64,000 nt of DNA from Eubacteriaceae bacterium (GCA_910574915.1 CAJTCR010000004.1:62001-126000); one strand, 5' to 3'. Counted from the stretch's first letter, positions 15,931 through 25,236 are shown. Made by a program: numbers and translations. Notes: generated by a model from the letters alone, not told the origin.

Positions 15931-16190
15931 GTGAAGGGACGCTAGGAGAGGGGATAGGCACGCTCTGACGGCGTCCGTTACAGAATGGTAAGAATCCCTA
16001 TGCCTTCTGCTGATACGCTGTGGCTGTGCACGGTCGCGGCACCTTGTCCGCTTCCGGCTGCCCGCCGTAAGCTATCGGTGCCGCTTGGCTGCGCCCCTGG
16101 TTTTTCGGCAGAAGGCTAAGGGCTTCTAACCATTCTTCCAAAGCCGCCGTCAGAGCGTGCCTATCCCCTCTCCCGGCTGTTCTTCGTAAG
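15931..16190 (-). repeat. Long inverted-repeat element, copy 1
   Basis: This 260-base intergenic stretch has no gene. Outer arms contain a perfect 29-base inverted match (15945-15973 with 16145-16173), and pairing continues with mismatches inward. The GC-rich centre includes ggtgccgcttggctgcgcccc (16077-16097), whose reverse complement is found exactly at 39866-39886 in copy 2. Relative to copy 2 this one lies in reverse. No transposase or target duplication is seen. Confidence 0.85.
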
Positions 16191-16283
16191 TGTTGCGAAA
16201 ACAATTGTGTATGGCTTGTTTTAGAAGAAAACACTGGGATTGTGTTATAACATATACAAGCCAATCTAATGGTAAGCCTGCTG

Positions 16284-18854
16284 TTAGCAGGTTGCTCCGC
16301 CAATTACTGTCTTTTTCAAAATCTGCTGTTTATCAATCTTGCTGTTTAACAGCTTGTCCTGCACATAGCCAAATCCAAGCCTTGCGATCGTATCTGCGAA
16401 CCGCTCGCCGGAGATGCCTTCCTCGCGGAAACATAAAATCGCACGTTCTACAACGTCAATTACTTCTTCTTCGGTCGTAAATATTTTTTCCAATGCACGT
16501 CCTTCGGCAACCTTTTTTCCCCATCTTCCGCCAATATATACTTTATAGCCGGCTGTCGCTTCTGTGACTGCGCCGAACGGGCATTTGTCTACGCAGCGCC
16601 CGCAGTGGTTGCAGCCTGCTGCATTGATCTGGATTTTCCCGTCTGACATCGCCGCTGCCTTGATTGGGCAGTTGTTTTGTACCTGGCAGACGCTGCATCC
16701 TTTGCATTTTGACAGGTCGATTTCCGGTACCCGCTGGCCGATGATCCCAAGGTCGTTTAAGTCTGGCTTTACACAGTTGTTCGGGCAGCCGCCGACTGCG
16801 ATTTTAAACTTATGCGGCAGCGATACGTCATGATAGCCTGTATAATACAAGTCATGCAGCTTCTTGGATAATGCGAACGTATCAATCAGCCCATACTGGC
16901 AGGTCGTGCCTTTGCACGATACGACCGGGCGTACTTTGGAGCCTGTGCCGCCTGTTTCAAGCCCTGCTTCTTCCAGAAAGGCAAATAGCGGTTCCAGATT
17001 GTCGTACGATACTCCCTGGATCTCCAGCGTCAGGCGGGTCGTCATCGTTACCTCGCCAGAGCCGAACTTTTCAGCCGCCTGCGCGATTTTCATCTGTTCC
17101 TCTGCGGTCAGCTTTCCGTTGCGGGTAATTACACGTACGTTAAACACATCGTCGTAACGCTTGTCCTGCAAGCAGCCAAGCCCTTTCACACGTTTGATCT
17201 CCTCTGCGGCAAGTTTTTTCCCGCTGCGCGGCACTTTGACATCGTTGAAAAACACGCCGCCCTCCAATACAAGCGTATTTGTGTAGCCAAGCGCTTTCAG
17301 TCGGTTTTGCAGGAAATACCCTCTCTTTCCTTTTGTACATACAAGCAGCAGCTTTGCGTCCTTGTCCAATCCTTCGATCGGGGCATTTACGGATGCAAGC
17401 TCGATAAAGCGGGCATTTGGAATTGTCGGAGCCGGCTGCACATCCAAAACCGTATAGCCTTTTGCCGCGCCCTGCATATATTCCGCCGGAGTCATTGAAT
17501 TAAGAATTCCGTCGATCTTATTTTCCAATATATAACATGCCGTTACAAATGGATGGATTGCCGTGGAAAACGGCGGTGCATAAGCAAAATCCATTGTATC
17601 AAAATCGTCCAGGCGCATTCCCTGCGCAATGCCCACAACGGCGATATCCGTCATTTTATCTACTGCGCCTGCCCCAAATACCTGGATGCCGAGCAGTTTT
17701 TTGGAAGATGCTTCTGCAACCAGTTTTACGACAAACGAAGATGCTCCTGGATAATAATGTGCTTTATCATCTACGACACAGACTGCCGAAACCGTCTGAA
17801 AGCCAGCCGCCTTAGCCTGTTCCTCGGTCAGCCCGGTGCGCCCGCCGTTCAGATCAGAAAGCAGCCGCACAACGCCTGTGCCCAGACAGCCGCCATAGCC
17901 GCTTCCCATGCCGTTAACTGCTTTTGCCATCGCACGCGCGGCAAGGTTTGCCGTGGAACCCATTGCAGACCACTGGTTCTGCCCGGTCTGTGCGTTTTTT
18001 ACCATTGCACAGTCTCCGACGGCATAGATATCTTCCAGGTTCGTCTTCATCTGCGCATCGGTTAAAATCGTCCCCTTAAACATCTCTATGCCGCTGCCTT
18101 CCAAAAAGGCTGTTGCCGGACGCACTCCAATCGCAAGGATCACAAGCTCAGCATCTAGTGTTCCCTGATTCGTCACGACTTTTTCTGCCTTTTTCTCCCC
18201 TTCGATGCCTTTTAGCTCCGTGGATGTCAGGATACGCATACCTGCCGCTTTCAGCTTTTTCTTTGCATAATCCGCCATTTCTAGGTCAAAGGCATTTGGC
18301 ATCACCTGGGCAGCCGCGTCGATCACCGTGACCGCAAGCCCTTTTGCCATCAAATTTTCCGCCACTTCCAGCCCGATAAATCCGGCGCCGCATACGACTG
18401 CTTTTTTACAACTATGTTCTTCGATATAAGTGCGTGCCGCAACAACGTCATCCGGTGTGCGCACACAAAATACGCCAGGCAGCCTCACGCCGTCCACCGG
18501 AGGTACAAAAGGCGCTGCGCCGGTCGCGATCACCAGCTTGTCATACGTCTCTGTAATGGCCTCCCCTGCCGCCTTTTTAATCTGTACCGTTTTTTCCGCG
18601 CTGTTTACCGCAGTCGCTTCCCATCCGGTAAATACCTGCGCTCCGGTAAGATTCGCATATTTTGCCGGCGTATTGACGATCAGGCTTTCCCTGTCCGGGA
18701 TATCGCCGCCAATATAATAAGGAAGCCCGCAGCCGGCATAGGAAATGTCCTCCCCCTTCGTAAAGATCTTTACATCCGCGCTCCTGTCGCAGCGCTTTAG
18801 CTTCGCCGCCGCTTTTGTACCCGCCGCCACGCCGCCAAGAATCACATATTTCAT
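16284..18854 (-). CDS. Fused CoA-disulfide-reductase-like / rhodanese / sulfite-reductase-like flavoprotein
   Basis: The 856-residue protein has three parts. Residues 1-450 form an FAD/NAD-dependent CoA disulfide reductase-like oxidoreductase with the redox cysteine at 42 (SYAGCGLPYYIGG). About 455-545 is a rhodanese-like domain (LLLVCTKGKRGYFLQNRL). About 560-800 is a nitrite/sulfite reductase-like region with Fe-S cysteines (CKGTTCQYG, GGCPNNC) and a two-cluster ferredoxin insert (CKGCSVC and CNHCGRCVDKCP). It likely handles reduced sulfur species, perhaps polysulfide or sulfite. Its promoter -10 TATAAT is at 18899-18904. A divergent LysR gene probably controls it. Confidence 0.85.
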   Translation of the reverse strand: MKYVILGGVAAGTKAAAKLKRCDRSADVKIFTKGEDISYAGCGLPYYIGGDIPDRESLIVNTPAKYANLTGAQVFTGWEATAVNSAEKTVQIKKAAGEAITETYDKLVIATGAAPFVPPVDGVRLPGVFCVRTPDDVVAARTYIEEHSCKKAVVCGAGFIGLEVAENLMAKGLAVTVIDAAAQVMPNAFDLEMADYAKKKLKAAGMRILTSTELKGIEGEKKAEKVVTNQGTLDAELVILAIGVRPATAFLEGSGIEMFKGTILTDAQMKTNLEDIYAVGDCAMVKNAQTGQNQWSAMGSTANLAARAMAKAVNGMGSGYGGCLGTGVVRLLSDLNGGRTGLTEEQAKAAGFQTVSAVCVVDDKAHYYPGASSFVVKLVAEASSKKLLGIQVFGAGAVDKMTDIAVVGIAQGMRLDDFDTMDFAYAPPFSTAIHPFVTACYILENKIDGILNSMTPAEYMQGAAKGYTVLDVQPAPTIPNARFIELASVNAPIEGLDKDAKLLLVCTKGKRGYFLQNRLKALGYTNTLVLEGGVFFNDVKVPRSGKKLAAEEIKRVKGLGCLQDKRYDDVFNVRVITRNGKLTAEEQMKIAQAAEKFGSGEVTMTTRLTLEIQGVSYDNLEPLFAFLEEAGLETGGTGSKVRPVVSCKGTTCQYGLIDTFALSKKLHDLYYTGYHDVSLPHKFKIAVGGCPNNCVKPDLNDLGIIGQRVPEIDLSKCKGCSVCQVQNNCPIKAAAMSDGKIQINAAGCNHCGRCVDKCPFGAVTEATAGYKVYIGGRWGKKVAEGRALEKIFTTEEEVIDVVERAILCFREEGISGERFADTIARLGFGYVQDKLLNSKIDKQQILKKTVIGGATC

Positions 18855-18992
18855 AGATTATGTATCTCCCTTCGTTAAATTAGATTGCATCTGTTTTCAT
18901 TATAATACTTGCCATCCATAAAAGAAAATCGTAAAATATTATTGAAATAATTGGAAAAATCTATAGATAAAGTTATTTTATGGAGAATGTAT

Positions 18993-19958
18993 ATGACCAT
19001 CCGTCATTTAAAAATATTTATCGCCGTTGCGGAAACCGGACTAATGAGCGCCGCAGCAAATCGGCTCTACCTTACACAGCCGACCGTCAGCCAGGCGATC
19101 CGCGACCTGGAAGACCACTACCACGTGCAGCTTTTTGAACGCCTGCACAAAAAACTGTATATTACAAAAGAAGGCGAACAGCTATTAAACCTCGCGCTTA
19201 TGACTGTCGGCAGCTTTGACCATCTGGAGCTTTCCATGCAGCGCTTAAAAGAGCACCTTACGCTTCGCATCGGCTCTTCTTTGACTGTCGGCACCTGCCT
19301 GATGTCCAAGGTGATTGCAGACCTAGAAGCCGAATGCCCGAACCTGGAGCTGTATTCTTTTGTCAGCAATACTGAAGAAATCGAGCAAAAATTACTGCGG
19401 CACGAGCTGGATGCCGCGGTCGTAGAAGGCACGATCGAATCCCACGAGCTTGTAAGCATCCCGATTGTAGAAGACTCTCTCGTACTTGTATGCGGGAAGA
19501 CACACGATTTTTATCAAAAAGACATCGTCTATGCGTCCGAGCTGGAAGGCAGAAAATTTGCAATCCGCGAAAAAGGCAGCGGCACGCGGAAACTGTTTGA
19601 GCAGTATTTATCCGCCCACAACATCCATATCCACGCTGCCTGGGAAGCAAACTGCCCGCGTACCATCTTAAACGCCGTCATCTACAATGACGCCCTCGCC
19701 GTAATGTCCCAAAGGCTTGTAAAGCACGAATGCATCCACCATGCCGTAAAAATCTTCCGCTACGAGACAAGCGAATGGGATCGCTACTTTAAGCTTGTCT
19801 GTTTAAAACGCGGCACCGAAGGCACACTCCCTGCTGCCTGTATAAAAAACGCTCCACAGTCCGGGATCGAATGCCTGCGCACCGTACTCAACCGCTACCG
19901 CACGTTGGAACTGCCGCAGGAGATTCCTGCGTGTGTGTTTAAAAATGATATGCTATAG
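18993..19958 (+). CDS. LysR family transcriptional regulator
   Basis: The chosen start (MTIRHLKIFIAVAETG) has the site ggag at 18982-18985; the longer frame from 18951 lacks one. Residues 1-60 are the LysR HTH (LMSAAANRLYLTQPTVSQAI), and 85-300 a periplasmic-binding-like effector domain. The total of 321 residues is slightly long for the family. It is divergent from the sulfur flavoprotein gene with about 140 bases between, so it is the expected regulator of it. Effector unknown; CysB/Cbl-like sulfur sensing is only a guess. Confidence 0.9.
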   Translation: MTIRHLKIFIAVAETGLMSAAANRLYLTQPTVSQAIRDLEDHYHVQLFERLHKKLYITKEGEQLLNLALMTVGSFDHLELSMQRLKEHLTLRIGSSLTVGTCLMSKVIADLEAECPNLELYSFVSNTEEIEQKLLRHELDAAVVEGTIESHELVSIPIVEDSLVLVCGKTHDFYQKDIVYASELEGRKFAIREKGSGTRKLFEQYLSAHNIHIHAAWEANCPRTILNAVIYNDALAVMSQRLVKHECIHHAVKIFRYETSEWDRYFKLVCLKRGTEGTLPAACIKNAPQSGIECLRTVLNRYRTLELPQEIPACVFKNDML

Positions 19959-19987
19959 CCGATCTAATTGGGTGGGATATCATTGTC

Positions 19988-22630
19988 TTAGCTAAAGAAA
20001 TCAAACTCATCCACCGCAAAAGCGATATCAATCTGGAATGGCTCACGCTGCGGCATCTGTAATCCCTGTTCGTCTGCAATGACCAGATAATAAGTAGCGG
20101 TATTGCTGTATTTTAGAGATTTCAGATTAAACTGGCAGCGGAAAGTACGTTCTGCACCACTATCGCTTGTCTTATCTGCAATAATCTTCTGAACATCACT
20201 AATCTGCTTACCATTTTCATCCGTAAAGTAAACCTGATAGGTAGCTGCTTCACGGTTGGCACCAACAGCATCCTTCTGATAGAAATTCAGAGAAAAAATC
20301 ATATTACTGATTTTACGGTTTGCTGACAACAGATTAACCATTACCGGCTTCGTATCATATTTCTGCTTATTACGTTTATACTCCATAGAATCGTTGCGCA
20401 GATAGTGATACTCGATGACCGGAACAACCATTTCCTGCAAGCTGATACCACCATGCACAAAGTTCGTACCGCCACCATTCATCTTAATGCGAATGCTTTC
20501 TCTTGGTGCAAAACCGCTAAAGTCAGACTTCCCGTCCAGGAACTTCACAGGCAATAAGTAATTTGGCTGTACGCCTTTTTGCATAATTGCATATCGTCTG
20601 CCATACTCCACACAGCGCTTCGCACTTTCTTTTTTAAGATCATTTATGTTTTCCCTGTCCACATCGTAAAACTCATTTTTTCCTACTTTTTCATCCTCAG
20701 CCAACGGGCTGTATGTATAAAGGAATCCATGATCAGCCGTAATCAAAATATTCGTACCTCCAAATTCATTTACAATAATACGCACAAGGTTTTTCAGCTC
20801 TGAAATAGCTTTATCACAAGCGGCAAAAACAGTGGTATCAGAAGTGTGGCTTGCTTCATCAATGGTATCATGATAGATGTAAACTACATCCATCCCTTTC
20901 ACCAATGCACTTCGTTCTGCCCGCTTCATGGCGATAATGTCATTATATTTCAATGCTACACTCGCCGGATCTTCTGATTTCAAAACCTTATCACGATAGC
21001 CGCTTGCCGTAGACTGCCCATCTGCCAGCACAGTCAAAATATCGTTCCAAAGTTCTACCGTCAATTCCTTATGTGGAAGCAGTGCTGCCATACCAAACTT
21101 TGTAATAGAAGGGAAGATACTCTGCATACTGCCAAGAGAAACCTTACTCTGTGTTTCTCTGCGAAGCTGATCTGCCATCGTTGCCGCCACTTCATAACGC
21201 ATAGCATCCGAAATAATCACAAATACCCTGGTATCTGAAGTTTTGATGCGAGAACAATAAAATTCTTCCTGTTGCGGTACTTCCAGAACCCTGCCATAGG
21301 TTGCCAGTTCGTCTGCACACACATCCGACCAGTTGCTACCCAGTTCACCTAAGAACCAGTGAGTATAAAGTCCTTCCACTTTATCAACAACGTGCTTGAA
21401 CAGATCGTCCAGCAGAATATTGGAAGTCTCCAGGCTCTTTTGGAAACTCAGGTGGAACAAACGGTAGTAAGTGTCCATCTGATAATAGCTTTCGGTATAT
21501 TCCTTCCAGATGCCCTTTGCTTCTGCGGTATGGAATCCGGCAGAGTGTTCCTTAAAGAAGCTCTGCATATTTGCAACCTGCAAAATACCGTCATAAAAAT
21601 TCTCAAATGGCTCATACCATGCACAGGTTCTACGTTTCTCCACCGCCCCCGTAATGGTATCCACATCAATGATATGGTCGCTGATTTCGGTCATCAGTTT
21701 TGTCAAAATCACTTCGTTGATGCACGGGAAGCACTCTGTACCAACCAGATCGTCAACCGTCAGTTTTTCTAACCGCTGATGCAGACGTGCTTCATCTTCC
21801 ACATATCTTGCCATATCGTAAAGCTGCTGAATATCTCGGCTATGAAGCCATTCCGAAATGAAATCGTAGCAATACGCCTGGTGCGGCATAGAAATAAATC
21901 CGTCCAGTCCGGCAAGATATTCCTGCCGTATAGTACGAGTAACAGCGGTCAGCAGTAAATGGATTGCCAGTCGTCCAAGATCAGGTTCTTCCTCAGCAAA
22001 GCCATATCCCTGGTGAATCATTGCCCAGAACGCACCGTCTGCATGATACTTTTCGAAATCCTGAAAAACTGCATTGTGATTCAAATTAAGTCCTGCACGG
22101 AACACACTGTGTAAAATCTGGTTCGGCTGTGCGTCCTTCAATCCGCAGATTGTCGCCATAACAGCCATATGCAGTTGTGCCGGAGTTGTCGGAACTTTAT
22201 TCTGGGTGCTGATTTTCAAACGACGGTCTTTCGCATTGAAATAGGCACGATAATTTTTCACCTGCTTTCTCATGGCTGGATTCGATGCAAGTCCCATCTC
22301 ATCCATCCAAATAGAAATCAAATCTGCCCGGAACTCCTCGCTGTAAAGCTCTATATCTAAAAGCCAGTTATCATCCGGGCGATTGTACGCCAGTGGACTG
22401 TAAACCAGATAGTTTGTAGTCAAATCGTCTACTGAAAGCAGCTTCTTCACAGAAAATGCGTTGTTTCCAGTCAGTGCAACCACCTTTGCATTTTCAAGAA
22501 CCACCTCGTCCAACTTGTCCTCAAATTCTTTATCTTCATCATACCAGAAGATGATACGACGCTGATAAAATTCCGGCAAAGGGGCGGCAAACCGCCGGTT
22601 CAAATCTTGTATTACTTTGTCGGTATCCAT
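19988..22630 (-). CDS. pglZ: BREX type 1 phosphatase PglZ (type A)
   Basis: The 880-residue length and the N terminus (RRIIFWYDEDKEFEDKLDEV) match BREX-1 PglZ type A. The alkaline-phosphatase-superfamily core shows VFVIISDAMRYEVAA (near 470), DVVYIYHDTIDEASH (near 590) and ILITADHGFLYTYSP (near 640), holding the metal ligands. PglZ is essential for BREX defence and binds DNA-modifying partners; its exact reaction is unsettled. It is the last gene of this operon; in most type 1 loci brxL would follow, but here a LysR gene is convergent. Ribosome site ggaaggtagagg. Confidence 0.95.
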   Translation of the reverse strand: MDTDKVIQDLNRRFAAPLPEFYQRRIIFWYDEDKEFEDKLDEVVLENAKVVALTGNNAFSVKKLLSVDDLTTNYLVYSPLAYNRPDDNWLLDIELYSEEFRADLISIWMDEMGLASNPAMRKQVKNYRAYFNAKDRRLKISTQNKVPTTPAQLHMAVMATICGLKDAQPNQILHSVFRAGLNLNHNAVFQDFEKYHADGAFWAMIHQGYGFAEEEPDLGRLAIHLLLTAVTRTIRQEYLAGLDGFISMPHQAYCYDFISEWLHSRDIQQLYDMARYVEDEARLHQRLEKLTVDDLVGTECFPCINEVILTKLMTEISDHIIDVDTITGAVEKRRTCAWYEPFENFYDGILQVANMQSFFKEHSAGFHTAEAKGIWKEYTESYYQMDTYYRLFHLSFQKSLETSNILLDDLFKHVVDKVEGLYTHWFLGELGSNWSDVCADELATYGRVLEVPQQEEFYCSRIKTSDTRVFVIISDAMRYEVAATMADQLRRETQSKVSLGSMQSIFPSITKFGMAALLPHKELTVELWNDILTVLADGQSTASGYRDKVLKSEDPASVALKYNDIIAMKRAERSALVKGMDVVYIYHDTIDEASHTSDTTVFAACDKAISELKNLVRIIVNEFGGTNILITADHGFLYTYSPLAEDEKVGKNEFYDVDRENINDLKKESAKRCVEYGRRYAIMQKGVQPNYLLPVKFLDGKSDFSGFAPRESIRIKMNGGGTNFVHGGISLQEMVVPVIEYHYLRNDSMEYKRNKQKYDTKPVMVNLLSANRKISNMIFSLNFYQKDAVGANREAATYQVYFTDENGKQISDVQKIIADKTSDSGAERTFRCQFNLKSLKYSNTATYYLVIADEQGLQMPQREPFQIDIAFAVDEFDFFS

Positions 22631-23050
22631 CCTCTACCTTCCTTTCCTTTTTCTTTTTTCGGCAGTTTTCCGGCACTATCGGGGTCATTGAGGTCACTGT
22701 TATCCTTAATCAAATCAACCTGACCGCCAATAAACTCCGGTTCTCTCAGTCCGGCTTTCTTTACTTTGCCAATAATTCTTGGAATGCCGGTTATCATAAA
22801 CAGCAACCTGTATCGTTCCATGATCCAGATAACTGCGATATACCACAGTGTTGATAATTAACTCACGAATGACATCCATCTTTTTGAATACATCTTCCTT
22901 GTCAAAGCCAATCACTTCTCTGGTCTTATCGGCATTTCCGAAAATAATTTTACCTCCGGTTCCATTGGCAAAAGCAACCACAGACTTCAAATATTTGAGA
23001 CTTTTCTCCGGCAGGGTTTCTTTGAACTTCATTATCCAAAATCTGGTCAT
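22612..23050 (-). pseudogene. AlbA_2/RecG-like DNA-binding protein gene, multiply deleted
   Basis: One frame gives the AlbA_2 start (MKFKETLPEKSLKYLKSVVA, FANGTGGKIIFG) and then jumps, in frame, to the late helix RELIINTVVYRSYLDHGTIQ. A second frame continues with the C-terminal GIPRIIGKVKKAGLREPEF and KGKEGRGWIPTK. Complete members are 450-500 residues; here two internal parts are lost and a frameshift is present. It separates the SIR2 gene from pglZ within the BREX operon. Confidence 0.7.
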
Positions 23051-23078
23051 TGACAAAAAATAATTCTCCTCATATAAT
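23050..23078 (+). promoter_or_regulatory. Perfect consensus promoter on the strand opposite to BREX
   Basis: TTGACA (23050-23055) and TATAAT (23073-23078) are separated by exactly 17 bases, the full sigma-70/A consensus. It drives the plus strand inside the minus-strand BREX operon, and no protein gene follows. Confidence 0.8.
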
Positions 23079-23084
23079 AAGCAT

Positions 23085-23204
23085 AGGTTTATAGTGCATC
23101 CATGTTGGTGTCTGTTTACAGATGCTATGTTGCCTGTATTCCAACTGTCCGAGTCTCCGTGATGGTGTCTGCTTGCATATGCTTGAATCACGGGGTCTTT
23201 TTTT
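23085..23204 (+). ncRNA. Candidate small RNA gene inside the BREX operon
   Basis: From the consensus promoter at 23050-23078 a transcript would start near 23085. It ends at a hairpin (ccgtgat 23157-23163 with atcacgg 23187-23193) followed by seven T (23198-23204). The RNA of about 120 bases holds two related units, ttggtgtctgtttacagatg (23105 on) and atggtgtctgcttgcatatg (23162 on), 57 bases apart. The terminator overlaps the last codons of the SIR2 gene on the other strand. I recognise no family. Confidence 0.6.
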
Positions 23205-24756
23205 GTCCATATTTCAGAAAATCATATATTCTAATCATTCTATGAAGATTACTACGATTCGGACTATCTAAAGAACTTAAAATATTGTTGTTCTCTGTAA
23301 ATATTGCTTCCAAAATACTTCGATACTGATTAACATTTATTTTTTCTTCTGTCATACACCCCAGCAAACGAATAGCCTTCATTAAATTACCTTTTTCTTG
23401 CGTCCACACTTCCCACGCGGTTCTTTCTCCAATCGCAGAGCAATTACGTTTAATTGTTGACTCTGTGACAATTTCACTATATAAACGTGGTGCTTTTTCT
23501 TCCGCTAATTCGCTTTTTATACTGGACTTTGAAATATAATACCACACCGGTAGCTTCCAAGAATTCTGTTTTGCAAGCTCTGGATAAACAAATTCCAATA
23601 GTTGTTCGCATGGATATATTGAATCATGCAAAATAATGTTTCTGTACCATTGTTCAGAATTTACTGCTCTTGCCAAGCCATACACACCTGTTGAAGTCAA
23701 GCCAATGGTCAAGGCGAGCATATTTTCATCAATACGACCATCTTCCAGCGAAGCAACCTGCATCGTTGGTCCTGGTTGTTGAGTCAAGGCAAAAGTATAA
23801 AGCTCATCTTTAAACCTGCGCAGTAATTTAACTGGCAAAGCCGCTTTTTTCAAAGACAAAGCATCATATAACAAGCTAAAATCCGAGAGTGTGATTTTAG
23901 TCATTTCCAACAATTTACCTTGTATAACCATCGAATGTGAAGCAATCTCACTTCCAATAAAATTCAACTTATATTCAACAAACACAAAGCGTTTTTGTAA
24001 CATTTCTATTTTATCCAATGGCAGGCATTCTACAACGTCGCTAAGAATTGCCTGAATATCTGAATCTGAAATAGAATACCCTACAAAAATAATCGGATAT
24101 TCCATGAAAATCGTCATCAGTTTTGCCGCAAGATATTTGCCTTTGTCATGAAACTTCTGATAGTCCGCTTTGTTAATAACAATAGATTCTGGATTTTGTA
24201 CAGAACCATGAATTTTATAAATTTCTGCAATTCCATGCAACTGTGAAAACACCAGTTCATCCTGTCCCACAAAAATTTTATAACCTTCAAAAATATTCTC
24301 GAAAAAGCAATCATAATTTGTTGTAATAACACCGGATAAATTATCTTTTGCAATGTTTCTAAGTTTTTCAACTTCCTCCGCATAAACAGGATCAACCGTA
24401 GAAAGCGAAGTAATATATTCACTTATTTCCGCTTTAAAAGGAGAAACACCTGCGGAAACTGCATTGTGTACTTTTTCCGAATCAGAACGTATTCCTTCTT
24501 CATTATAAAACCAGGCATCATTAAAATCTTTTTCAACACAGCTTGCAACCAATGGAAGTTTTTCTGCTGTATGTTCCACCTCACTGGCTTTACTTTCATA
24601 GAATCTATAAGCAAACGGATCTTTCTTTACCTTCCCGGCAAAGTACGTCAATAAACCAACCCAGTCTGGTAATCCGTAATATCTTCGAGTAATACCAGAT
24701 CCTGCAAACAAAAATGGGGTTGTATTAAATCTTGCAACCACTTCTTGTAGTGTCAT
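23188..24756 (-). CDS. SIR2-domain protein within the BREX locus
   Basis: Residues 10-260 carry SIR2-like NADase/deacylase motifs: FLFAGSGITRRYYGLPDW (NAD loop, residues 16-33), GVITTNYDCFFE, the catalytic histidine in IYKIHGSVQNP, and IIFVGYSISDSDIQAILSD. The remaining 260 residues are an unassigned helical domain. Proteins of this type deplete NAD on phage infection in several defence systems (Thoeris ThsA, DSR, SIR2-HerA). The start has a gggaggtg site. It occupies an accessory slot between pglX and pglZ and is likely an abortive-infection add-on or a separate defence gene. Confidence 0.85.
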   Translation of the reverse strand: MTLQEVVARFNTTPFLFAGSGITRRYYGLPDWVGLLTYFAGKVKKDPFAYRFYESKASEVEHTAEKLPLVASCVEKDFNDAWFYNEEGIRSDSEKVHNAVSAGVSPFKAEISEYITSLSTVDPVYAEEVEKLRNIAKDNLSGVITTNYDCFFENIFEGYKIFVGQDELVFSQLHGIAEIYKIHGSVQNPESIVINKADYQKFHDKGKYLAAKLMTIFMEYPIIFVGYSISDSDIQAILSDVVECLPLDKIEMLQKRFVFVEYKLNFIGSEIASHSMVIQGKLLEMTKITLSDFSLLYDALSLKKAALPVKLLRRFKDELYTFALTQQPGPTMQVASLEDGRIDENMLALTIGLTSTGVYGLARAVNSEQWYRNIILHDSIYPCEQLLEFVYPELAKQNSWKLPVWYYISKSSIKSELAEEKAPRLYSEIVTESTIKRNCSAIGERTAWEVWTQEKGNLMKAIRLLGCMTEEKINVNQYRSILEAIFTENNNILSSLDSPNRSNLHRMIRIYDFLKYGQKKTP

Positions 24757-24797
24757 ATAGCACCTCCCTATGTTTAGATATTCACATTATTTTCAGT

Positions 24798-24838
24798 GTT
24801 TCTAAATTTTGGACTCACTGAATCCAAAATTTAGAAAC
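24798..24838. repeat. Perfect 16-bp inverted repeat before the SIR2 gene
   Basis: Arms gtttctaaattttgga (24798-24813) and tccaaaatttagaaac (24823-24838) are perfect around a nine-base loop. It lies between the DUF3791 stop and the SIR2 ribosome site. No T-run follows on the minus strand, so an operator or mRNA-processing structure is more likely than a terminator. Confidence 0.7.
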
Positions 24839-24844
24839 CAGCTA

Positions 24845-25111
24845 TTATTCCATATTTAGACTATATTCCTGTTCCAGTTCATCCGCCAAATACGCGTCAC
24901 TCATACAGTGCATATCCGATACACCATCTCGAATCAACTGATAAACCTCAGAATGATGGAAAAAGCTCAATGCCGCATCCAATGAAAGTCCCTGCTGTTT
25001 TGCAAAACACTCGATGATATGACAATATTTTTTCAGAAGTAAAATTGGGCTTGCTGTCATGCCAGATGATTGTTCTCTTTGAACCTCTCCATTAAAAAAT
25101 GAGATTTCCAC
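24845..25111 (-). CDS. DUF3791 domain protein
   Basis: The C-terminal part (MTASPILLLKKYCHIIECFA, LSLDAALSFFHHSEVYQLIR, DGVSDMHCMSDAYLADELEQ) matches small DUF3791 proteins, which are common in accessory loci of Clostridia next to toxin-like genes. The frame opens with GTG at 25111; the ATG at residue 18 is an alternative. Function unknown. It lies in the accessory slot of the BREX operon. Confidence 0.65.
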   Translation of the reverse strand: MEISFFNGEVQREQSSGMTASPILLLKKYCHIIECFAKQQGLSLDAALSFFHHSEVYQLIRDGVSDMHCMSDAYLADELEQEYSLNME

Positions 25112-25226
25112 ATTCCTTTATCACATCAAGGAGGTCATCTACGATATATTCCCGGCTCTGTGTATGCAACACTTCATATTCCGGCACGTTATAACCATTC
25201 AAAATATCGCTCTTGTCATCATACGC
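25092..25226 (-). pseudogene. Fragment of a second DUF3791-like gene
   Basis: A frame overlapping the previous gene reads YDDKSDILNGYNVPEYEVLH then TQSREYIVDDLLDVIKECG and stops. The pattern N-G-Y-x-V-P-x-Y-x-V-L-H-T-Q is that of a DUF3791 C terminus. No start exists: the ATG after the good site aaaggagg (25219-25240 area) opens only seven codons in a different frame. Confidence 0.45.
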
Positions 25227-25236
25227 AAGTCCTCCT

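Noticed and set aside
18951-18992. Longer start for the LysR regulator
   Set aside because: No ribosome site; the conserved LysR N terminus begins at 18993 with ggag at the right distance.
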